From the NCBI RefSeq assembly GCF_021556435.1, contig NZ_JAKGCU010000001.1, forward strand, positions 620,001-684,000: 64,000 nucleotides of DNA, in the 5' to 3' direction. Positions 52,574 through 60,945 of the stretch are shown here, one piece after another. The position numbers were made by a program, and so were the translations under genes. Source of the DNA: Gordonia tangerina (GTDB taxonomy: Bacteria; Actinomycetota; Actinomycetes; Mycobacteriales; Mycobacteriaceae). Below the pieces are notes generated by a model that worked only from the letters and a program-made list of their open reading frames with translations, ran no database searches and was not told where the DNA came from. Each line of letters opens with the position of its first letter. Positions within the stretch are counted from its first letter, which is position 1.

Positions 52574-54724
52574 TCACGTCGACCTATTCTGCCCCGGCGA
52601 GCTCGTCGCGGGGCCCGGATGCGGAATTGATGTGTCGGCATCGTCGGACAGACTCCGCGCGAACCACGCACCCATGGCCAGTAGCAGCAGTCCGGTGACG
52701 ATGAACGCCAGCACGCGGAACATGCCGTCGAGGGTGGCGAGGTCGAACAGGAACAACTTCGCGAGCGCCGCGGCGACCACGGCCAGGCCGCCGGCCAGCA
52801 GCGGGGTGCGGGCCGCCGACGGCAACCGGCTGGCGTGGGCGAGCGTTGCGCCGCCGGCGATCATCCATGTGATGGTGGCCATCAGATGGCCGGCGAAGAA
52901 GCCCTCCTCGGCACCCGCGACCAGCACCCCGGCGGTGACGGTGAATTCGGTGACTGCATACAACGCCACCACTGCCAGCGTCAGTCCCCACAACTGTTCG
53001 GCCGACCGGTCGCTCCGTTGCCGGGTTCGGCTGGCCTTGATCCACATGCCGGCGAGTATCCAGACTGCACCGACCAAGAGCACACACTGAACCAGCGTCG
53101 TTGCCGCGATCGCCGGATCGATGACGCGGGCGACGGCGAGGTCGGCGGGCGGGGCCGTCGAGAGGGTGCCGATGCCGCCGATCGTCACGAAAGTGGTGGC
53201 GATGCCGCGCATGATGCGCGCCATCGACGTGCTGTGCCGCGCGGTCATCGCGACGACCGTGCCGAACCCGAGGATCGCCGCGACGTCGATGCCGCCGTTG
53301 AACGCGGTGGCGACCGCGACCAGCGTCTGCAGCGCCACCGTCATCGCCCAGATCTCGCGGACCGTCGTGGTGACACCCGGAATTCGCGGGCCACTGACCA
53401 CCAGCAGGAGTAGCGCTGCGGCGCAGGTGGCGATCAGCGAGGCCGCGGACAGGTCGTCGACCAGGGCGCCAGACAACAGGACCGGCGCGGACGTGGCTGC
53501 AGTGATGGCCGCGAGCAGCGCCGGCTGCGACGAACTCGGGAGCGCGAGGAGGGCGCTGCCCAGACCGATCACCACGGTGAGCCCAGCAGCCAGGGCGTAG
53601 GTCCACATCGTCGTGTCGGGTCCGACCCCCACGCCTGCGAGGACGGCGATCAACACCAACGGCAACGTCGGCGCCGCCATCCGGACGAGGTACAGCCAGG
53701 TCCAGTCACGTCCGAGTTGAACCCAACCGGACGCTGCTGCCAGCACGAGCATGAACGACACGAGCACGATGTCGACGCCCTGGGTCAGAGCCGGGGCCAG
53801 CACGGCCACCGGGACAACCACCAGTACTCCGAGGGCTTGGCTGTTCCACATGCGACTGAGCGCCAGCCCGGCTCCGGCGATCACAGCTGCCGCGCTCAGC
53901 GCGGCCGGCACGCTCAGCCACTCATAGAACCGAGTGGCCGCCAGCACATCCAGATAGCCGGCCGCCACGCCGGTCGCGGCGAGCGCCACGGCGCCGGTGT
54001 GTCCGGCGGGCCGACGATGCCACCACGTCGACGCCACCACCAGCGCTATCGCGAAGACGGCGCCGCCGGCCACCCGAACCTCCGGACGCAGGATGCCGGC
54101 CTGGGCGGCCAGCACCAGCAGCAGCACGATGCCGATGAGGGTGACACCCACGCCGGCGGCCGCCAGCACACTCGCCACCGTGCCCTTGCGGAAGGCCGTC
54201 GCGATGCGGTCGGTCAGTGCCGGACGGGTCGACCGCTGCTGGCTCGGCGGCCACGGTGGTGGTGCAGCGGGAGGCGGCGGCGAGTAGCCGGCGGGCAGGT
54301 GGGTGGGGTTCGGCGGCATCGCCCGAGTGGCCATCGCCGGTTTGCGCATGGCTTGGTTGTATGCAGCCGGATTGGGTGCGGCCTGGTTGTGTGCCGCCGG
54401 GTTGGGCATGGCCTGGCCGGGTATCGGCGGCGCCGGCATCCACGTCGCCGGAACTCCTGCGGGCGTGGACGTCGCGTCCACCATGATCATCGGCGGTGTC
54501 GGCACCATCGGACCGGTCGTCGGCGGCACCTGCCGACCCGGCGGCGGGGACTGCATCGTCGGCGACGGCTGCGACGCTGTCTGTGTCGTCGGTTCGACGA
54601 GGACGGCTCGCAGTTCGGCGAAGTCGTCGGACATGCGGTGCATCTGCCGAGACATGTCTGCGAACTCGCCGGAGATCCTGGTCAGCAAGTGGGCGGTGGT
54701 CTGGTTCACCGGGGTCTGGTTCAT
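52574..54724 (-). CDS. DUF2339 multi-pass membrane protein
   Basis: 716 residues. A ~170-residue N-terminus rich in Pro, Ala and Met with repeats such as NPAAHNQAAPNPAAYNQ, then about 18-20 membrane helices through to the end, matching the large DUF2339 family. N-terminal residues SGEFADMSRQMHRMSDDFAEL form a short coiled coil. DUF2339 proteins lack a proven function. It lies 34 bases upstream of the Ser/Thr kinase, same strand. Confidence 0.85.
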   Translation of the reverse strand: MNQTPVNQTTAHLLTRISGEFADMSRQMHRMSDDFAELRAVLVEPTTQTASQPSPTMQSPPPGRQVPPTTGPMVPTPPMIMVDATSTPAGVPATWMPAPPIPGQAMPNPAAHNQAAPNPAAYNQAMRKPAMATRAMPPNPTHLPAGYSPPPPAAPPPWPPSQQRSTRPALTDRIATAFRKGTVASVLAAAGVGVTLIGIVLLLVLAAQAGILRPEVRVAGGAVFAIALVVASTWWHRRPAGHTGAVALAATGVAAGYLDVLAATRFYEWLSVPAALSAAAVIAGAGLALSRMWNSQALGVLVVVPVAVLAPALTQGVDIVLVSFMLVLAAASGWVQLGRDWTWLYLVRMAAPTLPLVLIAVLAGVGVGPDTTMWTYALAAGLTVVIGLGSALLALPSSSQPALLAAITAATSAPVLLSGALVDDLSAASLIATCAAALLLLVVSGPRIPGVTTTVREIWAMTVALQTLVAVATAFNGGIDVAAILGFGTVVAMTARHSTSMARIMRGIATTFVTIGGIGTLSTAPPADLAVARVIDPAIAATTLVQCVLLVGAVWILAGMWIKASRTRQRSDRSAEQLWGLTLAVVALYAVTEFTVTAGVLVAGAEEGFFAGHLMATITWMIAGGATLAHASRLPSAARTPLLAGGLAVVAAALAKLFLFDLATLDGMFRVLAFIVTGLLLLAMGAWFARSLSDDADTSIPHPGPATSSPGQNRST

Positions 54725-54867
54725 GGCTCAAGAGTCGTCGGCGACGCTCCGTGGCACATGAGTAGAGCTACTCGGTCCGAGCGGGTAAACCTGCGTTCTG
54801 CTGGGCTTTTGGCGGTGCGGCGGTGGCCATCGACGTCATTCGGACGCCCGACGACCCGCCGGCCGGA

Positions 54868-55827
54868 TCATCCCTGTTGCCGTGGCGGGGGCCCGCCCGA
54901 CCCACCTGGTGGCATGCCCGGACCGCCCGGTCCACCCGATGGAGGCGCACCCATACTCTGCTGATTGTCTTCCTTTGCCGCCACGCCGAGGGTGATCGAG
55001 ATGTCCATGCCGTCGGCGGGGGACCCGGCGACGGTCGCGAGTTCGGCGTCCCATCCGTCGCCGAACACATTGTCGGAAGCCAGCGTCACATTGGACATGT
55101 TGGAGATGCTCCGGGCGTAGCCGCTGTCGTAATCGAACACCTCGGTGCAGGCGTCTTCGGGTAGCGCGATCTGCGAGGTCAGTCGGGCATCCGAGCCGGC
55201 GACGGCCTGTTCGAGGGAGTCGAAGACCTCGAAGTGGATGTGCGGCCACCGGCCCGCGTAGCAGGCCGGGAAGATCGTGGTGAACCGAACGACGCCATCG
55301 GGGTCGGCGACCTGCACGCCGCGCAGGTAGTTCTCGTCGGCAGCGGCGTCGCTGTAGAGGGAGTAGTTGCCTTCGCGATCGCAATGCCACACGTAAACGG
55401 CCATACCCTCGCCCGGCGAACAGTCGTCGACCAAGTCCTGCAGGGTGATGGTCAGGGTGGCCGGCACACCCTCGGCGGTGCCCGACGAATCGCCGAAACT
55501 CGACCGGATGTCGCTGCGCACGATTCCCGACGCGATCAGCACGTTCGGTCCGTTACTGCCGTCGCCGGGGTACGGGCCGGCTGTCTCCCCTGGCGCGGCC
55601 GCCACGCAGCCGTCGGCCGTACCCGTGGCGCCGGCCGCGTCGGTGGACGATGCCCCGGCTGTGCCGGATGCCGCAGAACCGGACCCTGAGGTGTCGGTGC
55701 CGCAGGCGGCGGCGGTGGTGGCGACCGCGCCAGTGGCCAACAGCATCAGCGCCCGGCGGCGGCTCAGCGAACGCAGGTCGTAGCGGAGACCTCGGTCGTG
55801 TTCGTGTGTCTCATCGTGGCGCTGCAT
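54868..55827 (-). CDS. Tat-exported lipoprotein with intradiol ring-cleavage dioxygenase domain
   Basis: 319 residues from ATG 55827. The signal is SLSRRRALMLLATGAVATTAAAC: twin-Arg region, hydrophobic core and lipobox Cys. Then a Gly/Ser-rich spacer, and a core with iron ligands Tyr (NYSLY or ENYLRG), Tyr (ACYAGRWPHIHFE) and the His pair of HIHF. Intradiol dioxygenases cleave catechols with Fe(III). The tail is Gly/Pro-rich (GGPGGPGMPPGGSGG). An anchored, extracytoplasmic version is unusual for degradation and might act on secreted catechols. Confidence 0.85.
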   Translation of the reverse strand: MQRHDETHEHDRGLRYDLRSLSRRRALMLLATGAVATTAAACGTDTSGSGSAASGTAGASSTDAAGATGTADGCVAAAPGETAGPYPGDGSNGPNVLIASGIVRSDIRSSFGDSSGTAEGVPATLTITLQDLVDDCSPGEGMAVYVWHCDREGNYSLYSDAAADENYLRGVQVADPDGVVRFTTIFPACYAGRWPHIHFEVFDSLEQAVAGSDARLTSQIALPEDACTEVFDYDSGYARSISNMSNVTLASDNVFGDGWDAELATVAGSPADGMDISITLGVAAKEDNQQSMGAPPSGGPGGPGMPPGGSGGPPPRQQG

Positions 55828-55943
55828 GGACACAACGTACAAACCGGACCTGCCCGTCGTCGGGAGTTCAGCTGTGCGGTTGCTGGGAGGTCTCGGTATG
55901 AGAGAACACCGGCGACGGGCCGACGGCGTCCTACAGTGAGGTC

Positions 55944-57314
55944 ATGACCGACGTCGTGAGTCCTGAGTCGCTGGCCGCGGACCTCCCACAAGGCATGGTG
56001 GTCACCGACCCCGACATTCTGGAGGCCTATCGGCAGGATCGAGCGCAGGATCCCGCCGCCGGCACTCCGCTGGCCTTGGTCCGTCCGACGACCACCGCCG
56101 AGGTGCAGACCACGGTTCGATGGTGTGTACACCACCGCATTCCCTTGGTCACCCGGGGAGCCGGCACCAGCCTGTCCGGTGGGTCGACAGCGGTCGACGG
56201 CGCGATCATGTTGTCCACCGAGAAGATGCGCGACCTCCTCGTCGACACCGCCACGCGTACCGCCGTGGTACAGCCGGGACTGTTCAACGCCGAGGTCAAA
56301 GCGGCCGCGGCGGCCCACGGTCTCTGGTATCCGCCGGATCCTTCATCATTCGAGATCTGCTCGATCGGCGGCAACGTCGCCACCAACGCCGGCGGGCTTT
56401 GCTGCGTGAAATACGGCGTGACCACCGACTATGTCCTCGGACTCGAGGTGGTGCTGGCCGACGGGCGGGCGGTACGACTGGGCGGGAAACAGCTCAAGGA
56501 TTCAGCCGGGCTGCCCCTGACCAAACTCTTCGTCGGCAGCGAGGGGTTGCTCGGCATCGTCACCGAGGTGACGCTGCGACTGCTCCCTCCGCAGGCGCCG
56601 GCGTGCACGGTGGTCGGCAGTTTCGGGTCGGTGCACCAGGCCAGTGAGGCTGTCCTCGCGATCACCTCGCAGATTCGTCCGGCGATGCTCGAATTCATGG
56701 ATGCGGTGTCGATCAACGCTGTCGAGGACATGTTGCGGATGGGGTTGGATCGCGAGGCGGGTGCGCTCCTTGTGGCCCAATCCGACGCGCCCGGACCCGC
56801 CGGCGCGGCCGAGGTGGAGATCATCCAGCGCGCCTTCGAACAGCACGGCGCCAGCGAGGTTTTCGCGACCGATGACGCGCAGGAAGGGGAGGCGTTCACC
56901 GCCGCTCGTCGTGCCGCGATCCCGGCGGTCGAGAAGCTGGGATCGCTGTTGCTGGAGGATGTCGGGGTGCCGCTGCCACAACTGCCCGCGCTCATCGACG
57001 GGGTCGCGGGGATCGCGGCGGCACGCGACGTGATGATCTCGGTGATCGCGCACGCCGGTGACGGCAACACACATCCGCTCATTGTGTTCGACCCAACCGA
57101 CTCCGACGAGGCCGCCCGCGCGCAGGCAGCCTTCGGAGAGATCATGGATCTCGCGATCTCGTTGGGCGGCACCATCACCGGCGAACACGGAGTGGGTCGG
57201 CTGAAGAAGGCGTGGTTGCCGAATCAGGTCGGCGACGACGTGATGGAACTGACCGCCACCATCAAAAAGGCTCTCGACCCGCACGGTCTGCTCAACCCCG
57301 GTGTGCTGCTGTAG
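55944..57314 (+). CDS. FAD-linked oxidase, GlcD/D-lactate dehydrogenase-like
   Basis: 456 residues. FAD-binding PCMH domain: TRGAGTSLSGGSTAVDGAIMLST, WYPPDPSSFEICSIGGNVATNAGG and VGSEGLLGIVTEVTLRL. C-terminal oxidase domain with HAGDGNTHPLIVF and GEHGVGRLKKAWL (metal-binding His pair). Such enzymes oxidise 2-hydroxy acids (lactate, glycolate, 2-hydroxyglutarate) and pass electrons to quinone. ATG 55944 has GTGAGG near. Divergent from the intradiol lipoprotein gene. Confidence 0.9.
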   Translation: MTDVVSPESLAADLPQGMVVTDPDILEAYRQDRAQDPAAGTPLALVRPTTTAEVQTTVRWCVHHRIPLVTRGAGTSLSGGSTAVDGAIMLSTEKMRDLLVDTATRTAVVQPGLFNAEVKAAAAAHGLWYPPDPSSFEICSIGGNVATNAGGLCCVKYGVTTDYVLGLEVVLADGRAVRLGGKQLKDSAGLPLTKLFVGSEGLLGIVTEVTLRLLPPQAPACTVVGSFGSVHQASEAVLAITSQIRPAMLEFMDAVSINAVEDMLRMGLDREAGALLVAQSDAPGPAGAAEVEIIQRAFEQHGASEVFATDDAQEGEAFTAARRAAIPAVEKLGSLLLEDVGVPLPQLPALIDGVAGIAAARDVMISVIAHAGDGNTHPLIVFDPTDSDEAARAQAAFGEIMDLAISLGGTITGEHGVGRLKKAWLPNQVGDDVMELTATIKKALDPHGLLNPGVLL

Positions 57315-57321
57315 GTTTGGC

Positions 57322-57502
57322 GGCTCTTCCCAGATGAGGGTGTAGGTCGGCCGGGCGCGTCGGTCCGCAGGTGGACGTCGAGGTCTCCCGACGATGGAGG
57401 TTCCTACGCCATCCATCCGAAAGACCTCGACGTGACCGACGCTACCCCGCCGGCCGGCTTCGGCCGCCCTGACCTGACCGCCTTCGCGTCTCATCCCAAT
57501 CG
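57322..57502 (+). mobile_element. ISL3-type left-end remnant
   Basis: A left terminal inverted repeat (57322-57346, starts GGCTCTTCCCA, 20 of 25 bases complementary to the repeat at 60856-60880). An 80-base copy (57408-57487) of the start of the transposase gene follows, 78/80 identical to 59530-59609, and then CTCATCCCAATCG (57490-57502). The frame continues only ~20 residues from GTG 57432, so it is dead. Confidence 0.8.
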
Positions 57503-57715
57503 ACCCTGATCGAGTCTGCTGACCCCCTCGACGAGAACGCAGCGACATCACAGCCACCCAACCCCGACCGTCCGGGAAGCCGGGACACGTCACATGGCCT
57601 GTGCTGCGGGCGTGTCGAGTGGGTCGTCCAGGGGCGACGCAGGAGCGTCGACGCGACGTGCTGAGAGGTGGTTCAAGTCGAGCACTAGGACACCGGCTAC
57701 AGGCATGGCGATAGG
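57503..57715. other. Non-coding stretch inside mobile region
   Basis: No gene or clear element between the dead IS end and the stop of the GlxA-like regulator. Confidence 0.4.
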
Positions 57716-58657
57716 TCAGGAACGGCGTCGCTCCCTACGCAGGAGGGAGCGCAGAGTCTCGGCGTTCGCGTAGCCGACCCGTAGCGCGATCTCGGCGGAG
57801 GTGAGGTCCGTGGTTGCTGAGAGGTGCCGAGCTCGTTCGATGCGAAGCCGTTGGACGAAGCCGAGCGGAGTGAGGTTGAGCGCCGCACGGACTCGTCGTT
57901 CGAGGGTGCGCCGGCTGGTGCCGAGCGACTGCGCGACGAAGGCGACGTTGAACGGTTCGTCCAGGCGGGCGCGCACGAAGCGTTCGAACTCGACGACGAT
58001 CGGGTCCTCGTGCCGGAGCTGTTCGTAGGCGACGAAGGCCGCCTGCGACGGACGCTCGTCGATGATGAGGAGCTTGGCGACATGTTGGGCCAGGTCGGGG
58101 CTGATCGATCGCACGAGTGAGAGCGCGAGGTCGATGTGGGCGAACGCGGCGCCGGCGGTGACGAGGTTCCCGTCGACCACGACCATGGTGTCGAGATCGA
58201 GGGCGACGGTCGGATAGCGCTTCAGGAACTCCGGCCCCAGGAACCAGCTGGTCGTCGCCCGCCGATGATGCATCCGTCCGGTCTCGGCGACAGCGAACAC
58301 GCCGGTGCACGCCGCGGCGATCCGGGTGGTCGCGTCGTCGAGGCGCCCGAGCGAGGCGATGACCGAACGAGCATCTCGGCTCTGGAGGGCGTCGTTGGTA
58401 GCGGCGGCCGTGAGGGTTCCAAGCGCAGGGACGACGACCACGTCGAACTCTGCGGACTCCGACAGCGGGTGGTCCACCGACAGGGTCATCGATGCCGTCG
58501 TGGTCACTCTCCGTTTCGGTCCGAGGATGGCGAGTTCGATCGGGTCGATCCGCGGGTCGACATCGCCGCGGGCTCCGTCGGCCACCCGCACGATGTCGAT
58601 GACCGACGCGACAGCCGAACCGAAGCAGCCGTCGATCGCGATCAGTCCGATACGCAT
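57716..58657 (-). CDS. GlxA-family regulator (DJ-1/PfpI + AraC HTH)
   Basis: 313 residues from ATG 58657. N-terminal DJ-1/PfpI-like domain (MRIGLIAIDGCFGSAVASVIDIVRVADGARG ... FDVVVVPALGTL ... RIAAACTGVFAVAETG, Cys in the nucleophile elbow). C-terminal two-helix AraC/XylS DNA-binding domain (FNVAFVAQSLGTSRRTLERRVRAAL, LTSAEIALRVGYANAETLRSLLRRE). Divergent from the ABM gene with an inverted repeat between them, so it likely controls that gene. Confidence 0.88.
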   Translation of the reverse strand: MRIGLIAIDGCFGSAVASVIDIVRVADGARGDVDPRIDPIELAILGPKRRVTTTASMTLSVDHPLSESAEFDVVVVPALGTLTAAATNDALQSRDARSVIASLGRLDDATTRIAAACTGVFAVAETGRMHHRRATTSWFLGPEFLKRYPTVALDLDTMVVVDGNLVTAGAAFAHIDLALSLVRSISPDLAQHVAKLLIIDERPSQAAFVAYEQLRHEDPIVVEFERFVRARLDEPFNVAFVAQSLGTSRRTLERRVRAALNLTPLGFVQRLRIERARHLSATTDLTSAEIALRVGYANAETLRSLLRRERRRS

Positions 58658-58690
58658 GGCGTAAACAATAGCAATACTGCCGTATACGCC
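58658..58690. promoter_or_regulatory. Inverted repeat between GlxA-like and ABM genes
   Basis: GGCGTA, 21 bases, TACGCC directly next to the regulator start codon, in an AT-richer stretch (AAACAATAGCAATACTG). Candidate operator for the regulator. Confidence 0.4.
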
Positions 58691-58765
58691 ACTTCTCACA
58701 TGCCCTTGCTCGTCATACGCTGAACTCGCTTCACCAAGAAACCTCGACACTTAGGAGAACCCCTC

Positions 58766-59077
58766 ATGTCCACACCCGCATCACTTCCGTATGCCTTCGT
58801 CGCCAAGATCGTCGCGGCCGATGGACAGCACGACGCGCTCGCCGATCTGCTCGCCGGCGCTGTCGCGCTCGCCAACGAAGAAGTAGGAACGATTGTCTGG
58901 TTCGCGGTCAGGACCCACGCCGACACCTTCTGGATCTTCGATGCATTCCCCGACGAGGCCGCTCGCGACGCCCACGCCAACGGCGCCATCGTCGCAGCCC
59001 TGATGGCCAACCAGCACCTCCTCGGCGCAGCACCCGAGATCCTGGCGGCCGACGTCCTCGCGTCCAAGCTCCCGTAG
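58766..59077 (+). CDS. Antibiotic biosynthesis monooxygenase (ABM) domain protein
   Basis: 103 residues, ATG 58766 with TTAGGAG upstream. AKIVAADGQHDALADLLAGAVALANEEVGTIVWFAVRTHADTFWIFDAFPDEAARDAHANG is the dimeric ferredoxin-like ABM/YgiN fold. Members oxidise quinols or protect from them; the substrate is unknown. Probably regulated by the divergent GlxA-like protein. Confidence 0.85.
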   Translation: MSTPASLPYAFVAKIVAADGQHDALADLLAGAVALANEEVGTIVWFAVRTHADTFWIFDAFPDEAARDAHANGAIVAALMANQHLLGAAPEILAADVLASKLP

Positions 59078-59300
59078 TCCGCCAACGCACGAGACGACCG
59101 CGCCCCGCCGAGCCGTCGCCAGGTCGCGACGCAACGCAACGCCACGCTGCGTTGCCGAGCGGTGCGAGGCCTATCGGCACACGGACAGGATGCCGGCCGC
59201 GAGCGCTCAGCCGGCGAGGGGTCCGTCGCAGAGGAGAGCGACGTCGGTGTCGGGCAGAGCCGTGAGGCCAGCGCATCGCGCGACCACCAGAACCGAACCG

Positions 59301-59330
59301 CCCCTGCCCTGCGTTTCCGCAGGTCAGGGG
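59301..59330 (-). terminator. tRNA-type terminator hairpin
   Basis: CCCCTGCCCTGCG, TTTC, CGCAGGTCAGGGG: 12 of 13 pairs. Such hairpins follow tRNA genes in this group; here it follows a tRNA fragment on the minus strand. Confidence 0.6.
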
Positions 59331-59340
59331 CTGTTCGCCG

Positions 59341-59376
59341 GATCCGCCTGTCGGAATCGAACCGACGACCTAATCA
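59341..59376 (-). other. tRNA 3'-end fragment (T-arm plus acceptor), probable attachment-site scar
   Basis: On the minus strand GTCGG-TTCGATT-CCGAC forms a perfect T-arm followed by AGGCGGATCC. No D-arm or matching 5' acceptor strand is found upstream, so this is not a whole tRNA. Such fragments are left when an element integrates into a tRNA 3' end. Confidence 0.45.
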
Positions 59377-59553
59377 CGTCGGCTTTGCGTCTATCGCTTG
59401 ATGCGCCCACTGGGCGAACGAGCCGCTGACCTGCGCAAACGCCGAGCGTGGGGGACGCCGCCATCCGGTGGTGACCGACGACGACCGACCAGTACCGACC
59501 GTTTCACCGGAGCTTGCGGCGGCGTCGAAGCCATCCATCCGAAAGACCTCGAC

Positions 59554-60877
59554 GTGTCCGACGCTACCCTGCCGGCCGGCTTCGGCCGCCCTGACCTGAC
59601 CGCCTTCGCTCGACTCGACGGCCTCGGTCTGAGCGTGACCGGACAACGACTTGAACCGGATCGTGCGGTCCTCGCGTGCCGCGTGGTGGAACCAGATCAG
59701 TGGTGCCGACGGTGCGGCAGCGAAGGCGCTGCTCGTGACACCGTGATCCGGCGGTTGGCCCACGAGCCGCTGGGCTGGCGACCGACCGTGCTGGAAGTTG
59801 TAGTGCGCCGCTACCGCTGTGCCGACTGCGGACACGTGTGGCGCCAAGACACCAGCGCGGCGGCGGAGCCACGCGCGAGCTCTCGCGCACAGGGCTGCGG
59901 TGGGCGCTGGAAGGGATCGTGGTCGCACACCTCATCGTCGCCCGTGTCGCCGAGGGACTCGGGGTCGCGTGGGACACCGCCAACAACGCGGTCCTGGCTG
60001 AAGGCAAGCGGCTGCTGATCAACGACCCCACGCGGTTTGAGGGCGTGAAGGTCATTGGCGTCGATGAGTACGTCTGGCGCCACACCAGGCGTGGCGACAA
60101 GTACGTCACCGTGATCATCGACCTCACCCCGGTCCGCGATGGCGCCGGCCCAGCAAGGCTGCTGGACATGGTCGAGGGCCGTCGAAGGCGGCGTTCAAGA
60201 CCTGGCTCGCCGACCGCGACGACGCCTTCCGTGACGCGGTCGAGGTGGTCGCGATGGACGGCTTCACCGGGTTCAAGACCGCCGCTGCAGAGGAGATCCC
60301 GGACGCGGTCACGGTGATGGATCCCTTCCACGTCGTGCGCCTGGCCGGTGACGCCCTCGACAGGTGCCGGCGCCGGGTCCAACTCGCGATCCACGGGCAC
60401 CGTGGGTTCAGGGACGACCCGCTCTACAAGTCGCGGCGCACGCTGCACACCGGCGCGGACCTGCTCACCGACAAGCAGAGCGACAGGCTATGCGCGCTGT
60501 TCGTTGATGACGCTCACGTCGAGGTCGAGGCGACCTGGGGTGTCTACCAGCGCATGATCGCCGCCTATCGCCACGAGGACCGGCAACGTGGCCGCGAGCT
60601 CATGGAGAAGCTGATCACCGACCTCAGCGCCGGCGTCCCCAAGGTGCTCACCGAGCTCACCACCCTGGGCCGGACCCTGAAGAAGCGAGCCGCTGACGTG
60701 CTCGCCTACTTCGAACGACCCGGCACCAGCAACGGGCCGACCGAGGCGCTCAACGGACGGCTCGAACACCTGCGCGGCTCCGCACTCGGGTTCCGCAACC
60801 TGACCAACTACATCGCCCGAAGCCTGCTCGAGACCGGCGGCTTCAGACCCCAACTCCTACACCCCCGATTGGGATGA
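59554..60877 (+). pseudogene. ISL3-family transposase, two frameshifts
   Basis: From GTG 59554. Frame one has the zinc-finger N-terminus (CRVVEPDQWCRRCGSEG, YRCADCGHVWRQDTSAAAEPRA). A one-base loss near 59877 shifts into IVVAHLIVARVAEGLGVAW and VKVIGVDEYVWRH (first DDE Asp). A second loss near 60182 shifts into VVAMDGFTGFKTAAAEEIPDAVTVMDPFHVVRLAGDALDRCRR (second Asp) and ERPGTSNGPTEALNGRLE (Glu). All pieces belong to one ~440-residue ISL3 transposase, now inactive. Ends in the right terminal repeat. Confidence 0.85.
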
Positions 60878-60880
60878 GCC
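60856..60880 (+). repeat. Right terminal inverted repeat of the ISL3 element
   Basis: Inverse complement of the repeat at 57322-57346 at 20 of 25 positions; overlaps the transposase stop. Ends in GGGATGAGCC, the family-typical GGCTC end. Confidence 0.75.
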
Positions 60881-60945
60881 GGTTTGGCGCGGATGGGCTG
60901 CCCTTCGTGACGATCCGCCGCTAGCGCTCCGGACGTCCTCGGGCG

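Larger units (their letters stand above)
59078..59553. other. Region with tRNA fragment and IS left part, no gene
   Basis: 476 bases. It holds a terminator hairpin (59301-59330), a tRNA T-arm fragment (59341-59376) and the 80-base transposase-start repeat from 59530. Otherwise nothing recognised. Confidence 0.5.
57322..60880. mobile_element. Composite ISL3-type region carrying GlxA-like regulator and ABM gene
   Basis: 3.56 kb bounded by ISL3 ends. CTCATCCCAATCG at 57490-57502 and CGATTGGGATGAG at 60866-60878 are exact inverted copies, and an 80-base direct repeat occurs near both ends. Inside are a GlxA-like regulator, an ABM protein, a tRNA 3' fragment with terminator and a transposase with two frameshifts. 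Boundaries inferred from repeats, not from target-site duplication. Confidence 0.5.

Noticed and set aside
59341..59430. Complete tRNA gene on the minus strand
   Set aside because: Only the T-arm and 3' acceptor strand fold; no D-arm or 5' acceptor partner was found upstream.
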